A DNA stretch of 64,000 bases from the NCBI GenBank assembly GCA_030388725.1, contig CP128857.1:2604001-2668000 (forward strand), written 5' to 3'. Every line of letters begins with the position of its first letter. Positions within the stretch are counted from its first letter, which is position 1. Under the pieces are notes generated by a model that was not told the origin of the DNA, did no database searches, and saw only the letters and a program-made list of their open reading frames with translations. Positions 53,835 through 62,656 of the stretch are shown in pieces. The position numbers and the translations under genes were made by a program. The DNA comes from Prodigiosinella aquatilis. GTDB lineage: Bacteria > Pseudomonadota > Gammaproteobacteria > Enterobacterales > Enterobacteriaceae.

Positions 53835-54555
53835 AGCCTTGTTCCTCCAACTGTTTAACCAATGAGAAATCGCCGGATTTAATAATATGTCCCTGAGACA
53901 ACACATGCACATAATCAGGTTTGACGTAATCCAGAATGCGTTGATAGTGGGTAACAATAATGAATGAACGCTGAGTATTACGTAGTGTATTCACACCATT
54001 AGCGACAATCTTCAACGCATCAATATCCAGGCCGGAATCTGTTTCATCCAGAATACATAAATCCGGCTCCAGTGCCGCCATTTGCAAAATATCATTCCGT
54101 TTCTTCTCACCGCCGGAAAACCCCACGTTTACTGAACGTGTCAGCAGGTCTGCTGGCATCTTCAACAGCTGGATTTTATCTTCAATGAAATCAGCAAAAT
54201 CAAAACGGTCCAGCGGTTCCTGCTGACGATATTTACGCACAGCGTTGACCGCGGTTTGCAGGAAAAACTGATTGCTGACGCCAGGAATTTCCACCGGATA
54301 TTGGAAAGCCATGAAGATGCCTTCTCCGGCGCGATCTTCCGGTGCCAACGTCAACAGATCCTTGCCTTTGAAATACAGTGAACCGGCAGTCACTTTATAA
54401 TCTTCTCGTCCAGCCAACGTTGCAGACAAGGTGCTTTTCCCGGAACCATTTGGTCCCATGATGGCATGGACTTCTCCTGGTTTAACATGCAGACTCAGCC
54501 CTCTGATGATTTCTTTCTCTTCGACACTGACTCTCAAGCTTTTGATACTTAACAT
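53809..54555 (-). CDS. sufC: SufC, ABC-type ATPase of the Suf complex
   Basis: SufC is the cytosolic ATPase of SufBC2D. I start at the ATG at 54555 (MLSIKSLRVSVEEKEI, ribosome site AAGGAT), 248 aa as in E. coli; an upstream in-frame ATG has no homology. Walker A is GPNGSGKST (about 34-42), the signature is FSGGEKKR (about 151) and Walker B is CILDETDSGLD. The sufB stop is 92 bases upstream. Confidence 0.96.
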   Translation of the reverse strand: MLSIKSLRVSVEEKEIIRGLSLHVKPGEVHAIMGPNGSGKSTLSATLAGREDYKVTAGSLYFKGKDLLTLAPEDRAGEGIFMAFQYPVEIPGVSNQFFLQTAVNAVRKYRQQEPLDRFDFADFIEDKIQLLKMPADLLTRSVNVGFSGGEKKRNDILQMAALEPDLCILDETDSGLDIDALKIVANGVNTLRNTQRSFIIVTHYQRILDYVKPDYVHVLSQGHIIKSGDFSLVKQLEEQGYGWLTDQQ

Positions 54556-54647
54556 ATTGTATCCTTCTGGCGTCTTTTGATTGCTGACGCTCATCATTAT
54601 GTGCACCGGAGTGCCATTTCCGTTGCCGTGACGGAGCCACTAATGCA

Positions 54648-56162
54648 TTAGCCCACGCTATGTTCAAGGCTGATCGCCAGGAGTTTCTGTGCTTCCACTG
54701 CAAACTCCAGCGGCAACGCAGAAAACACATCTTTACAGAAGCCATTTACAATCATGGAGATAGCATCATCTTCATTGATGCCACGTTGCAGGCAATAGAA
54801 CAGCTGATCCTCACCAATTCTGGATGTCGTTGCTTCGTGTTCCAGTTGGGCTGTATTGTTTCTCACTTCCACATACGGAAAAGTGTGTGCACCACAATCA
54901 CTACCTATCAGCATCGAGTCACACTGGGTAAAATTGCGGGCATTGGTCGCACTTGGCATGATTTTCACCAAGCCACGATAGGTATTCTGGCTATGCCCGG
55001 CCGAAATTCCTTTTGAGATAATGGTTGAACGGGTGTTTTTACCGATATGGATCATTTTGGTCCCGGTGTCCGCCTGTTGATGACCACTGGTTAATGCCAC
55101 GGAGAAAAACTCACCAACCGAGTTATCACCGCGTAGAATCACACTTGGATATTTCCAGGTGATCGCCGACCCGGTTTCTGACTGCGTCCAGGACATCTTT
55201 GAATTTTCTCCACCACACAGTGCTCGCTTGGTCACGAAGTTAAGGATCCCTCCTTTACTGTCCTTACCAGCGAACCAGTTCTGTACCGTGGAGTATTTCA
55301 CTTCGGCATTTTTATTGACAATCACTTCCACTACCGCCGCATGCAGTTGATAACTATCACGAACTGGTGCGGAGCATCCTTCAATATAACTGACATAACT
55401 ATCATCATCGGCGATCAAAATCGTCCGCTCAAACTGGCCGGTTTTTGCGGCATTAATGCGGAAATAGGTAGAAAGCTCCATTGGACAACGGACACCTTTC
55501 GGCACATAAACAAAGGTTCCATCGGAAGCCACCGCCGCATTCAGGGCGGCAAAAAAGTTGTCGTTGGACGGTACTACGCTCCCCAGATACTGACGTACCA
55601 AATCCGGATGCTCTTGAATTGCTTCACTGAATGAGCAGAAAATAATGCCTTGTTTCGCCAGTTCATGCCGATAAGTGGTGGCAACAGATACCGAGTCAAA
55701 TATCGCGTCTACCGCGACATCCTTGCCTTCCCGCACCGGAATACCCAGTTGCTCGAACGCATTTTCCACCTCGGTAGTGAGGTAATTTTTTGGGTCCGAC
55801 GATATGTTGGTCTCGTCAGTCCCGGAGTGCTGAATGGCACCCGGTTGAGCACTGCAATTGTCGTCACAATCGCCACAGGATGGTGCCGAGTAATAGCTGT
55901 AATCCTGATAATCAAGCTTATCGTAGTGCGCTTTCAACCAGTGGGGCTCTTCCATCTCCAGCCAGGCGTGGTAAGCATTAAGCCGAAACGCCAACATCCA
56001 TTCAGGTTCATTACGCTTGGCGGAAATAGCCCGTACCACATGTTCGTTAATACCGCGAGCCAGTTCATCCGTGGCCAGTTCGGTGAAAAAACCTTCTTTG
56101 TAGCGTCCATCCTCGATCCTTGTCTGGACATCATCGGATACTTCTACGTTACTACGTGCCAT
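54648..56162 (-). CDS. sufB: SufB, Fe-S cluster assembly scaffold subunit
   Basis: SufB is the main scaffold on which clusters are built. I start at the ATG at 56162 ([16 protein letters not shown]), 504 aa against 495 in E. coli; a GTG-like extension to 56201 runs into sufA and is unlikely. Conserved segments include [30 protein letters not shown] and the C-terminal Cys/His-containing [17 protein letters not shown]. It follows sufA by 14 bases. Confidence 0.96.
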   Translation of the reverse strand: MARSNVEVSDDVQTRIEDGRYKEGFFTELATDELARGINEHVVRAISAKRNEPEWMLAFRLNAYHAWLEMEEPHWLKAHYDKLDYQDYSYYSAPSCGDCDDNCSAQPGAIQHSGTDETNISSDPKNYLTTEVENAFEQLGIPVREGKDVAVDAIFDSVSVATTYRHELAKQGIIFCSFSEAIQEHPDLVRQYLGSVVPSNDNFFAALNAAVASDGTFVYVPKGVRCPMELSTYFRINAAKTGQFERTILIADDDSYVSYIEGCSAPVRDSYQLHAAVVEVIVNKNAEVKYSTVQNWFAGKDSKGGILNFVTKRALCGGENSKMSWTQSETGSAITWKYPSVILRGDNSVGEFFSVALTSGHQQADTGTKMIHIGKNTRSTIISKGISAGHSQNTYRGLVKIMPSATNARNFTQCDSMLIGSDCGAHTFPYVEVRNNTAQLEHEATTSRIGEDQLFYCLQRGINEDDAISMIVNGFCKDVFSALPLEFAVEAQKLLAISLEHSVG

Positions 56163-56176
56163 GATCGCATCACCGT

Positions 56177-56551
56177 TTAGAGGCCAAAACTTTCTCCACA
56201 CCCGCAGGCATGCTGAGCTTTTGGATTGGTGAATTTAAATACCTGATTCAAACCTTCGTGGACAAAATCCACTTCAGTACCATCGATAAAAGGCATCGCT
56301 TCCAACGGTACATACAACCGCGCACCATCACGCTCATACACCAGATCGCCTGCGTTGGGTTGATGAATCAGATCCAGAACATAACCAAAACCGGCACATC
56401 CCGATGGCTTAACGCCAAGTCGTATACCCTGTACCTCACGTCCCTGCCGCATCAGCTTCAGAATATGGGATGCCGCACTTTCCGTTAGAGTCAATCCTTG
56501 CCAGGCATTCTCCGCCAGTGAAAACATTTCTACTTTATCGTCCGCTTGCAT
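56177..56551 (-). CDS. sufA: SufA, A-type Fe-S carrier
   Basis: SufA carries clusters from SufBCD to targets. I prefer the ATG at 56551 (GAGG nine bases upstream), giving 124 aa (E. coli 122); ATGs at 56569 and 56587 are open alternatives. The three cluster cysteines are in [13 protein letters not shown] and in [10 protein letters not shown] at the C-terminus. It is the first gene of the operon and carries a Fur-like site upstream. Confidence 0.94.
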   Translation of the reverse strand: MQADDKVEMFSLAENAWQGLTLTESAASHILKLMRQGREVQGIRLGVKPSGCAGFGYVLDLIHQPNAGDLVYERDGARLYVPLEAMPFIDGTEVDFVHEGLNQVFKFTNPKAQHACGCGESFGL

Positions 56552-56885
56552 TGGGATTACCTCATTCATCTCTGTTTCCCATTTCACGCTGCACTACCCT
56601 AATCATTAGTGATAATGATTATTGCTTCAACCACGTGATCTTTGGGGCTTTGATCCAGCCACAGTTTTATCCCGGTGATGGGAAAGTCTTCTGCCAGCAT
56701 GACAAGCCATTGACTTCTAACACCATAGAAAATAATTCATTGATTAATAATAAAAAATTAGAATAATCGCGCATATGACTCACTTTAATAGTTCGAATTT
56801 TCATGTAAAAATCACAGTATTCATAGACAATACCTATTTTATAAACAGGGAAAAATAATACCGACTACCGATAATTATTAGGTCT
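56552..56885. other. sufA/PapB-like intergenic region
   Basis: This 334-base AT-rich gap holds the suf promoter with the Fur-like site at 56601-56624. The rest, up to the next ORF, shows no recognised element. Confidence 0.4.
56601..56624. promoter_or_regulatory. Fur-like box upstream of sufA
   Basis: AATCATTAGTGATAATGATT is an inverted repeat (AATCATTA / TAATGATT) and contains GATAATGATTAT, resembling adjacent Fur hexamers. It lies about 50 bases upstream of sufA. Fur represses suf in E. coli; OxyR and IscR sites, if present, were not identified. Confidence 0.65.
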
Positions 56886-57203
56886 GTGAAACATGATAAG
56901 AGGAGGAATATAGAAAACAGACTCAGAAGGGGATCACTCGAATGTTCAGTTTTAGCCCCTGGCAGCGAGCATATTAATGAACATGGACGAAAACGCCGTC
57001 ATGCCACGTTGGAATTCTATATGGCTGAATTACTGTTAAATCGATCTAACGACAGTATTGATCAGCTCAAACATTATCACCTGACTGGTATGAGAATGGT
57101 GAAATTAAGTCAGAAATATGGCGATAACGGCCATCACTTGCGGGGATTGATAAAAATACATCATCGGGGTTGGTTAAAGAGATCAATGATGCTAGAAACA
57201 TGA
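56886..57203 (+). CDS. Possible PapB/FocB-family fimbrial regulator
   Basis: A frame of 105 codons from a GTG at 56886. From about residue 19 it resembles PapB/FocB regulators of adhesin operons: SVLAPGS near residue 21, then FYMAELLLNRSNDSIDQLKHY and the helix-turn-helix-like VKLSQKYGDNGHHLRGLIKI (about 72-91). PapB has matching SVLLPGS and CEKYQMNNGYFSTTLGRLIR. No fimbrial gene is nearby. The start is uncertain: no ribosome site precedes the GTG, and AGGAGG at 56900 has no ATG after it. It could be a decayed or mis-started gene. Identification is from remembered family pattern, not from a search. Confidence 0.42.
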   Translation: MKHDKRRNIENRLRRGSLECSVLAPGSEHINEHGRKRRHATLEFYMAELLLNRSNDSIDQLKHYHLTGMRMVKLSQKYGDNGHHLRGLIKIHHRGWLKRSMMLET

Positions 57204-57290
57204 CCATGATTACCCAGAGAGCGCCCATTCCGTAGGCATCCCGAATATTTTCGTGCGTTTACCTAAACTGTAATAGGCCAGGTGGAAGGC

Positions 57291-57713
57291 TTATTCATCC
57301 GGTGTAAGCACCGCCGTGGTGAGGCGTGACGAACAACACAGTCGACCTACTGGGTCGAAGATATCTATCTGCCAGACCTGATGTCTTCTGCCCACGTGCA
57401 ACGCACGGCAAACGCCGCGCACTTCTCCCTCACTAACCGCACGCAGATGATTGGCATTAATTTCAACGCCCACCACCTGTTGAACACCTTCCGTGCATAG
57501 ATAACCCGCTATCGATCCTAGTGATTCTGCCAGTGTTACTGACGCCCCACCATGCAACAGACCGAATGGCTGTTGGGTTCGGTTATCCACCGGCATAATG
57601 CCCTCCAGCGTATCATCCGTAATATGTGTCAGGCGGATCCCCAAGTGTCCCAACATGCAACCCATACTTTGCTGGTTAAACTGCACCAGATCGATATCTC
57701 TTTTCCACAACAT
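57291..57713 (-). CDS. menI: MenI (YdiI), hotdog-fold acyl-CoA thioesterase
   Basis: This thioesterase hydrolyses 1,4-dihydroxy-2-naphthoyl-CoA in menaquinone synthesis in E. coli. I start at the ATG at 57713 (MLWKRDIDL), 140 aa against 136; the open frame to 57845 runs inside ydiJ. The catalytic segment RTQQPFGLLHGGASVTLAES (about 46-65) and the CoA-binding RGVCRALHVGRRHQVWQI are conserved. Its start overlaps the ydiJ stop by one base (TGATG). Confidence 0.92.
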   Translation of the reverse strand: MLWKRDIDLVQFNQQSMGCMLGHLGIRLTHITDDTLEGIMPVDNRTQQPFGLLHGGASVTLAESLGSIAGYLCTEGVQQVVGVEINANHLRAVSEGEVRGVCRALHVGRRHQVWQIDIFDPVGRLCCSSRLTTAVLTPDE

Positions 57714-60700
57714 CACACTAACTCCAACAATGCTTGTAAAGGATGCCGCAAACCGCTGCCCTCCATCCGTTTCACTTGACTGCGACAGGAGTATCCTGTG
57801 GTAAGGCAACGCTGCTGAGGTAATCGTTGCAAAGCCGGTTGCCATGACAAGCCATAAATTCCCTGTGAATTGACCAGATTCTTGCTCTCATGGCCATAGG
57901 TTCCCGCCATGCCGCAACACCCGACACTTACATTCTCCAACGTCGCGCCAAAGCGGGCGAAAATAGCCGACCATTGCTGTGTACTAACCGGCAACGCCGT
58001 TGTTTCCGTACAGTGGCCAAACAGATACCAAGGATCACCGTTCAAGGGCTGAGGCGCTTTATCAGCCAGAACGTCCGTTAACCATTCATGAACCAGCAAC
58101 ACCTGAAAATCACCGCGTTTATCTCCTAACACTTCCCGATATTCATCCCGGTAACATAAAACCAGCGCCGGATCGACACCAACCATAGGCAAATCCAGGC
58201 GAGCAACCCGATTAAGAAACTCTGCGGTTTTCGTGACTGTTTTAGCAAAACGCTGCAAGAACCCTTTGATATGCTGAGCTTTACCGTTCGGGGAAAACGG
58301 CAGTAAAACCGGCTTCAGATTCAGTTTTTCCACCAGACGGACAAAATCTGCCACTACCTGCGCATCGTAATAACTGGTAAAGGGATCCTGTACAATCAGT
58401 ACATAATCGGCCCGCATCTGCGGCGACATCTGTTCTAGTTGTTCCAGCGTAGTTGCCATTGCCTGATGCCCGGCAAATACCTGATGCAATGAGGGCGATG
58501 AAAGCAGTGGTAAATCGACCATTCCGATATATTTACGGCTTAAGGCACTAAGCCACGGCTGTTTCAGGAAAAAATTAAATGTCTTGGGACTACGGGCCAT
58601 TAATGGCGCATAACTTTCCACCCCCGCGACCAGATAATCTCTAGCCGGACGCAGATAGCGAGTATGGTAAAGCTGTAGAAAACGTGCCCGAAAACTGGGA
58701 ACGTCAATCTTGATCGGGCATTGGGTCGAGCAGGCCTTACAGGCCAGGCATCCCGACATCGCTTCTTTTACCTCATGGGAGAAATCATAATTTCCCTGAC
58801 GGGCATACCAGGTGTTACGGGTTTTATCAATCAAGCTCCGCAGGCTCATCCGCTGCTGCGATAACTGCTGTTCCAGGGCCAACGGGTCAACACCTTGCTC
58901 AGTCAGCAGGCGCAACCATTCCCGTACCAACGAGGCCCGGCCTTTCGGTGAGTGAATACGGTTACCGGTAATTTTCATTGATGGGCACATTGGACTACGG
59001 GCGTCGAAATTGAAACAAAGCCCATTGCCATTACATTCCATGGCCCCACGAAACGCACTACGTACCGTCAGTGGAATACGCCGGTCATAAGTCCCGCGTT
59101 TAACTGCGTCCACTGTCATCATCGGCGCGTCAACACCCAGGGGCGCACAGATTTTCCCGGGATTCAAACGGTTATCCGGATCAAACGCGGCTTTTATTCG
59201 GCGTAACTCATCATACAATTCTGGGCCAAAGAACGCCGGGCTGTATTCGGCACGGAATCCTTTGCCATGTTCCCCCCACAACAAACCGCCATATTTTGCC
59301 GTCAGTTCGACAATCTGGTCAGAAAGCTGCTTCATCAGGATCTCCTGCTGTGGATCGCACATATCCAATGCAGGACGGACATGTAACACGCCAGCATCAA
59401 CATGGCCAAACATGCCATAAGTCAGGTTATGGCTGTCCAGCAAAGCACGAAATTCCGCAATGTAATCCGCCAGATGCTGCGGTGGAACACAGGTATCTTC
59501 CGCAAACGGAATTGGCTTCGCCAACCCTTTGCTATTCCCCAGCAGACCAACGGCTTTTTTACGCATCGCGTAAATACGTTCAATACCCACGAGATCGTGG
59601 CAGACCTGATAACCAATAATGCCCGCCTCACGATGATGCAATAATGTATCCAACCGCTGGCACAGCCCACTGACCTGAGTATCAATCAATGCTTCGTCAT
59701 CACCAGCGAATTCCACAATATTCAGGCCAAGCATCTCCTGACCGGGGATATCGGCAATCAATTCACTGACTGAATGCCACACAATGTCTTCCCGGGCCAG
59801 ATTCAACACTTTGGAATCAACCGTTTCCACCGATAACGCCTGCGCTTCTACCATAAAGGGCGCACTACGCAAGGCGGAATCGAAAGAGTCATATTTTACA
59901 TTCACCAGCCGCCGTATTTTGGGCAGACGGGTGATATCCAGTTTTGCCTCAGTGATAAACGCCAGTGTACCTTCTGCCCCAGTCAGAATGCGGGTGAGGT
60001 CAAACGTTTGCATGTCATCACTGAAAACATGACGCAAATCGTAACCCGTCAGGAATCTATTGAGCTTGGGAAATTTTTCTACGATAAATTGCCGTTGCTC
60101 GCGACAACGATGCAATACGGTATGATAAATCTGACCGAGCGGAGAATTTTCTCTCGCCAGTTGTTCAGCCAACGCTACTGGCATGGCCTGCGTATCGAGC
60201 ATGTCGCCGCCAAGCAATATGGCCCGCAACCCAAGAACATGATCAGACGTTTTGCCGTAGGCCAACGACCCCTGTCCAGAGGCATCGGTATTAATCATGC
60301 CGCCCAGCGTAGCGCGATTGCTGGTGGAGAGTTCCGGTGCAAAGAAATAACCGAATGGTTTGAGATACTGATTTAGCTGATCTTTGATAACCCCAGCTTC
60401 TACGCGTACCCAACCTTGCTCAGGATTGATTTCCAGAATTCGGTTCATATAGCGGGACGTGTCCACCACAATCCCCTGATTCAGCGCCTGACCATTGGTG
60501 CCAGTACCACCGCCACGAGGTGTGAAGGTTAATTCAAGGAATGCAGGGTCGCCAGCCAGCCTGGCTAACAACGCCACATCTGCCGTCGAACGGGGAAAAA
60601 CCACCGCGTCCGGCAATAACTGGTAAATACTGTTATCTGTCGCCATCGTCAGGCGATCAGCATAGTCAGTGGCGATATCGCCCGTAAACCCGTTTTGCTT

Positions 60701-60766
60701 CAATGCTTCCAAAAAGTTAAGCACCGGTTGAACAAGTCCGGGTGCCTGGGTGATCTGTGGGATCAT
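57713..60766 (-). CDS. ydiJ: YdiJ, FAD-linked oxidase with Fe-S and CCG domains
   Basis: A 1017-aa fusion of a glycolate-oxidase-like FAD domain (PRGGGTGTNGQALNQG near residue 90), an FAD-oxidase C-domain, a [4Fe-4S] cluster site (CLACKACSTQCPIKID near 670) and a C-terminal CCG domain (VGCCGMAGTYGHE near 950). E. coli YdiJ (1018 aa) has been reported to be a D-2-hydroxyglutarate dehydrogenase. The same activity is likely here but is inference. It is co-transcribed with menI. Confidence 0.94.
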   Translation of the reverse strand: MIPQITQAPGLVQPVLNFLEALKQNGFTGDIATDYADRLTMATDNSIYQLLPDAVVFPRSTADVALLARLAGDPAFLELTFTPRGGGTGTNGQALNQGIVVDTSRYMNRILEINPEQGWVRVEAGVIKDQLNQYLKPFGYFFAPELSTSNRATLGGMINTDASGQGSLAYGKTSDHVLGLRAILLGGDMLDTQAMPVALAEQLARENSPLGQIYHTVLHRCREQRQFIVEKFPKLNRFLTGYDLRHVFSDDMQTFDLTRILTGAEGTLAFITEAKLDITRLPKIRRLVNVKYDSFDSALRSAPFMVEAQALSVETVDSKVLNLAREDIVWHSVSELIADIPGQEMLGLNIVEFAGDDEALIDTQVSGLCQRLDTLLHHREAGIIGYQVCHDLVGIERIYAMRKKAVGLLGNSKGLAKPIPFAEDTCVPPQHLADYIAEFRALLDSHNLTYGMFGHVDAGVLHVRPALDMCDPQQEILMKQLSDQIVELTAKYGGLLWGEHGKGFRAEYSPAFFGPELYDELRRIKAAFDPDNRLNPGKICAPLGVDAPMMTVDAVKRGTYDRRIPLTVRSAFRGAMECNGNGLCFNFDARSPMCPSMKITGNRIHSPKGRASLVREWLRLLTEQGVDPLALEQQLSQQRMSLRSLIDKTRNTWYARQGNYDFSHEVKEAMSGCLACKACSTQCPIKIDVPSFRARFLQLYHTRYLRPARDYLVAGVESYAPLMARSPKTFNFFLKQPWLSALSRKYIGMVDLPLLSSPSLHQVFAGHQAMATTLEQLEQMSPQMRADYVLIVQDPFTSYYDAQVVADFVRLVEKLNLKPVLLPFSPNGKAQHIKGFLQRFAKTVTKTAEFLNRVARLDLPMVGVDPALVLCYRDEYREVLGDKRGDFQVLLVHEWLTDVLADKAPQPLNGDPWYLFGHCTETTALPVSTQQWSAIFARFGATLENVSVGCCGMAGTYGHESKNLVNSQGIYGLSWQPALQRLPQQRCLTTGYSCRSQVKRMEGSGLRHPLQALLELV

Positions 60767-61052
60767 TATTTTTGACTCTGTCCGTGCGAGAGGTGTTTGC
60801 CAATAAAATCATTGTCGGGCTGATGCGTTTACATCATGACCGAACTCAATTTGTTTTATCATATTTCACTGCGATATGCGCCAATGTATGCGCAAAAACT
60901 TATACTAGTGTTTAGTCATCGCTACTTGTAAATACGTGAACGTCCTGTCCAAACTGCGGGAAATCACGCATGATAAATTATTCTCATTTTTCATCGTTTT
61001 GCTGGCACGAGATAATATCAGGCATCGTACCGGCCTACAGAGGTAACATTCA

Positions 61053-62159
61053 TTGATGAAACAGTCTCAGCCTCAACCTCAGCACTTTGATATCACCCGA
61101 ATATTATTCAGCCTGCTGTTCATCGCTATTATGATTATTGCCTGTTTCTGGGTGGTGCAACCGTTCATTCTAGGGTTTGCCTGGGCCAGCATGGTGGTAA
61201 TTGCGACCTGGCCACTGTTAATTCGCCTTCAACATATATTGTGGGGATACCGTCCCCTGGCCGTTATCGTGATGGCGCTGTTGTTGATTCTGCTGTTTGT
61301 CATCCCGACCTCCATTCTGGTGAGTAGCATAATTGATAATAGCGCGGCATTGATCAAATGGGCATCCAGTCAACAGAAGATGACACCGCCATCACTGCAA
61401 TGGCTGGAATCCATCCCACTGATTGGCGATAAACTTTACAGCAGTTGGCAGACGCTGGTACACAGTGGTGGCAGCGCGTTAATGGCAAAGGTTCAGCCTT
61501 ACATCGGCAGAACAGCCACCTGGATAGTAGAGCAAGCCGCGCACATTGGCCGTTTTCTGATGCACTGCGCCTTAATGGTCATATTCAGCGTCTTGCTCTA
61601 TATCAAGGGCGATCAGGTAGCGTTAGGCGTGCGACGCTTTGCGATCCGTCTGGGTAAACAGCGCGGCGACACTGCGGTGATCCTTGCCGCGCAAGCCATT
61701 CGAGCCGTTGCTCTCGGCGTAGTAGTGACCGCAATCGTACAGTCTCTGCTTGGCGGTATAGGCCTCTCACTATCGGGCATTCCCTATACCACACTGTTAA
61801 CTGTTCTGATGTTCCTGTGCTGTGTTGCGCAACTTGGACCGCTGTTGGTACTAATCCCGGCGATTATCTGGTTGTATTGGAGTGGTGATACCACCTGGGG
61901 CACGGTGCTGTTGGTCTGGAGCTGTATCGTCGGTACGCTGGATAATGTCATCCGTCCTCTATTGATTCGCATGGGGGCTGATTTACCAATGTTACTGATC
62001 TTATCGGGCGTTATCGGTGGTTTGCTGGCTTTTGGCATGATAGGCATATTCATCGGCCCGGTAGTATTGGCAGTTTCTTATCGCCTCCTGTCCGCATGGA
62101 TGCAGGAAGTTCCCGAACCACCAAGTTTAACTAGCGTTAAAAATATAGGTAAAAAATAG
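61053..62159 (+). CDS. ydiK: YdiK, AI-2E-family membrane transporter
   Basis: A 368-aa inner-membrane protein of the AI-2E/UPF0118 family (E. coli YdiK 370). About eight transmembrane segments, a soluble loop (about residues 105-160) and the conserved GTLDNVIRPLLIRMGADLP (about 310) are visible. Function is unknown, though ydiK is a PurR-regulon member in E. coli. It is divergent from ydiJ across 286 bases. GAGG lies eight bases before the ATG. Confidence 0.9.
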   Translation: MMKQSQPQPQHFDITRILFSLLFIAIMIIACFWVVQPFILGFAWASMVVIATWPLLIRLQHILWGYRPLAVIVMALLLILLFVIPTSILVSSIIDNSAALIKWASSQQKMTPPSLQWLESIPLIGDKLYSSWQTLVHSGGSALMAKVQPYIGRTATWIVEQAAHIGRFLMHCALMVIFSVLLYIKGDQVALGVRRFAIRLGKQRGDTAVILAAQAIRAVALGVVVTAIVQSLLGGIGLSLSGIPYTTLLTVLMFLCCVAQLGPLLVLIPAIIWLYWSGDTTWGTVLLVWSCIVGTLDNVIRPLLIRMGADLPMLLILSGVIGGLLAFGMIGIFIGPVVLAVSYRLLSAWMQEVPEPPSLTSVKNIGKK

Positions 62160-62203
62160 CAACATTTTGCTCACAATGAATTAAATACGCCTCATTTTAC
62201 CTT

Positions 62204-62222
62204 TCGGGGGTTACTCCCCCGA
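62204..62222 (+). terminator. GC hairpin after ydiK
   Basis: TCGGGGG-TTACT-CCCCCGA lies 45 bases after the ydiK stop, without a following T-run. It probably ends or stabilises the ydiK transcript. Confidence 0.45.
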
Positions 62223-62256
62223 TAACCCCACAAATGATAAATTAATCTAATCAATA

Positions 62257-62270
62257 TAAGATTATTCCCA
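62257..62270 (+). promoter_or_regulatory. RcsB-like box
   Basis: TAAGATTATTCCCA resembles the RcsB/RcsAB box (TAAGAATATTCCTA). Related sequences TAAAATAATTCTTA (62341-62354) and TGGGATGATTCTTA (62371-62384) follow, the last placed about 35 bases before the expected RprA start. In E. coli rprA is activated by RcsB. Confidence 0.5.
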
Positions 62271-62420
62271 ATGATTGTTCGTTTTTTAGATCCATTTATT
62301 TTCTTTTATGCTAAATATCTTGAACATACCTTGCAGGTACTAAAATAATTCTTAAAAAAATATTAACCATTGGGATGATTCTTAATGACTCTACAGATTG
62401 AAATTCATACTATGGATATC

Positions 62421-62527
62421 AGCGCTATTGTTAACGTAATGTTTGCAAATAAGGTTTCTCCTAGTCAAAGTCAGTAACGAATTGCTGTGTGTAGTCTTTG
62501 CCCATCCCCTGAGATGGGCTTTTTTTT
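62421..62527 (+). ncRNA. rprA: RprA small regulatory RNA
   Basis: The stretch 62477-62527 is nearly identical to the 3' part of E. coli RprA: ACGAATTGCTGTGTGTAGTC, then TTTGCCCATC, and the terminator hairpin GCCCATC / GATGGGC with a T-run (62520-62527). The position between ydiK and ppsA is also that of rprA. RprA is an Hfq-binding RNA that activates rpoS translation. The 5' end is set by the E. coli length of about 106 bases and is uncertain; the 5' half is divergent. Confidence 0.82.
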
Positions 62528-62597
62528 ATCCATAAGACGATGGTCTGTGAGCCATGTCAGCCGTTAAAAATCAAAACTTCAGCTAACCTATAAAAAG

Positions 62598-62634
62598 AAA
62601 ACCGCCCGTAGCCATATAGCTGACGGGCGGTTTT
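62598..62634. terminator. Terminator after ppsA, bidirectional
   Basis: A 12-base stem AAAACCGCCCGT / ACGGGCGGTTTT with a 13-base loop is followed on the minus strand by CTTTTTAT and on plus by AGTTTTT. It lies 22 bases beyond the ppsA stop, opposite RprA. Confidence 0.85.
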
Positions 62635-62656
62635 AGTTTTTACTACGTGAACTGGA

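Noticed and set aside
60876..60893. Direct repeat ATGCGC...ATGCGC upstream of ydiK as a PurR operator
   Set aside because: ydiK is PurR-regulated in E. coli, but the bases do not match the PUR box well enough to call.
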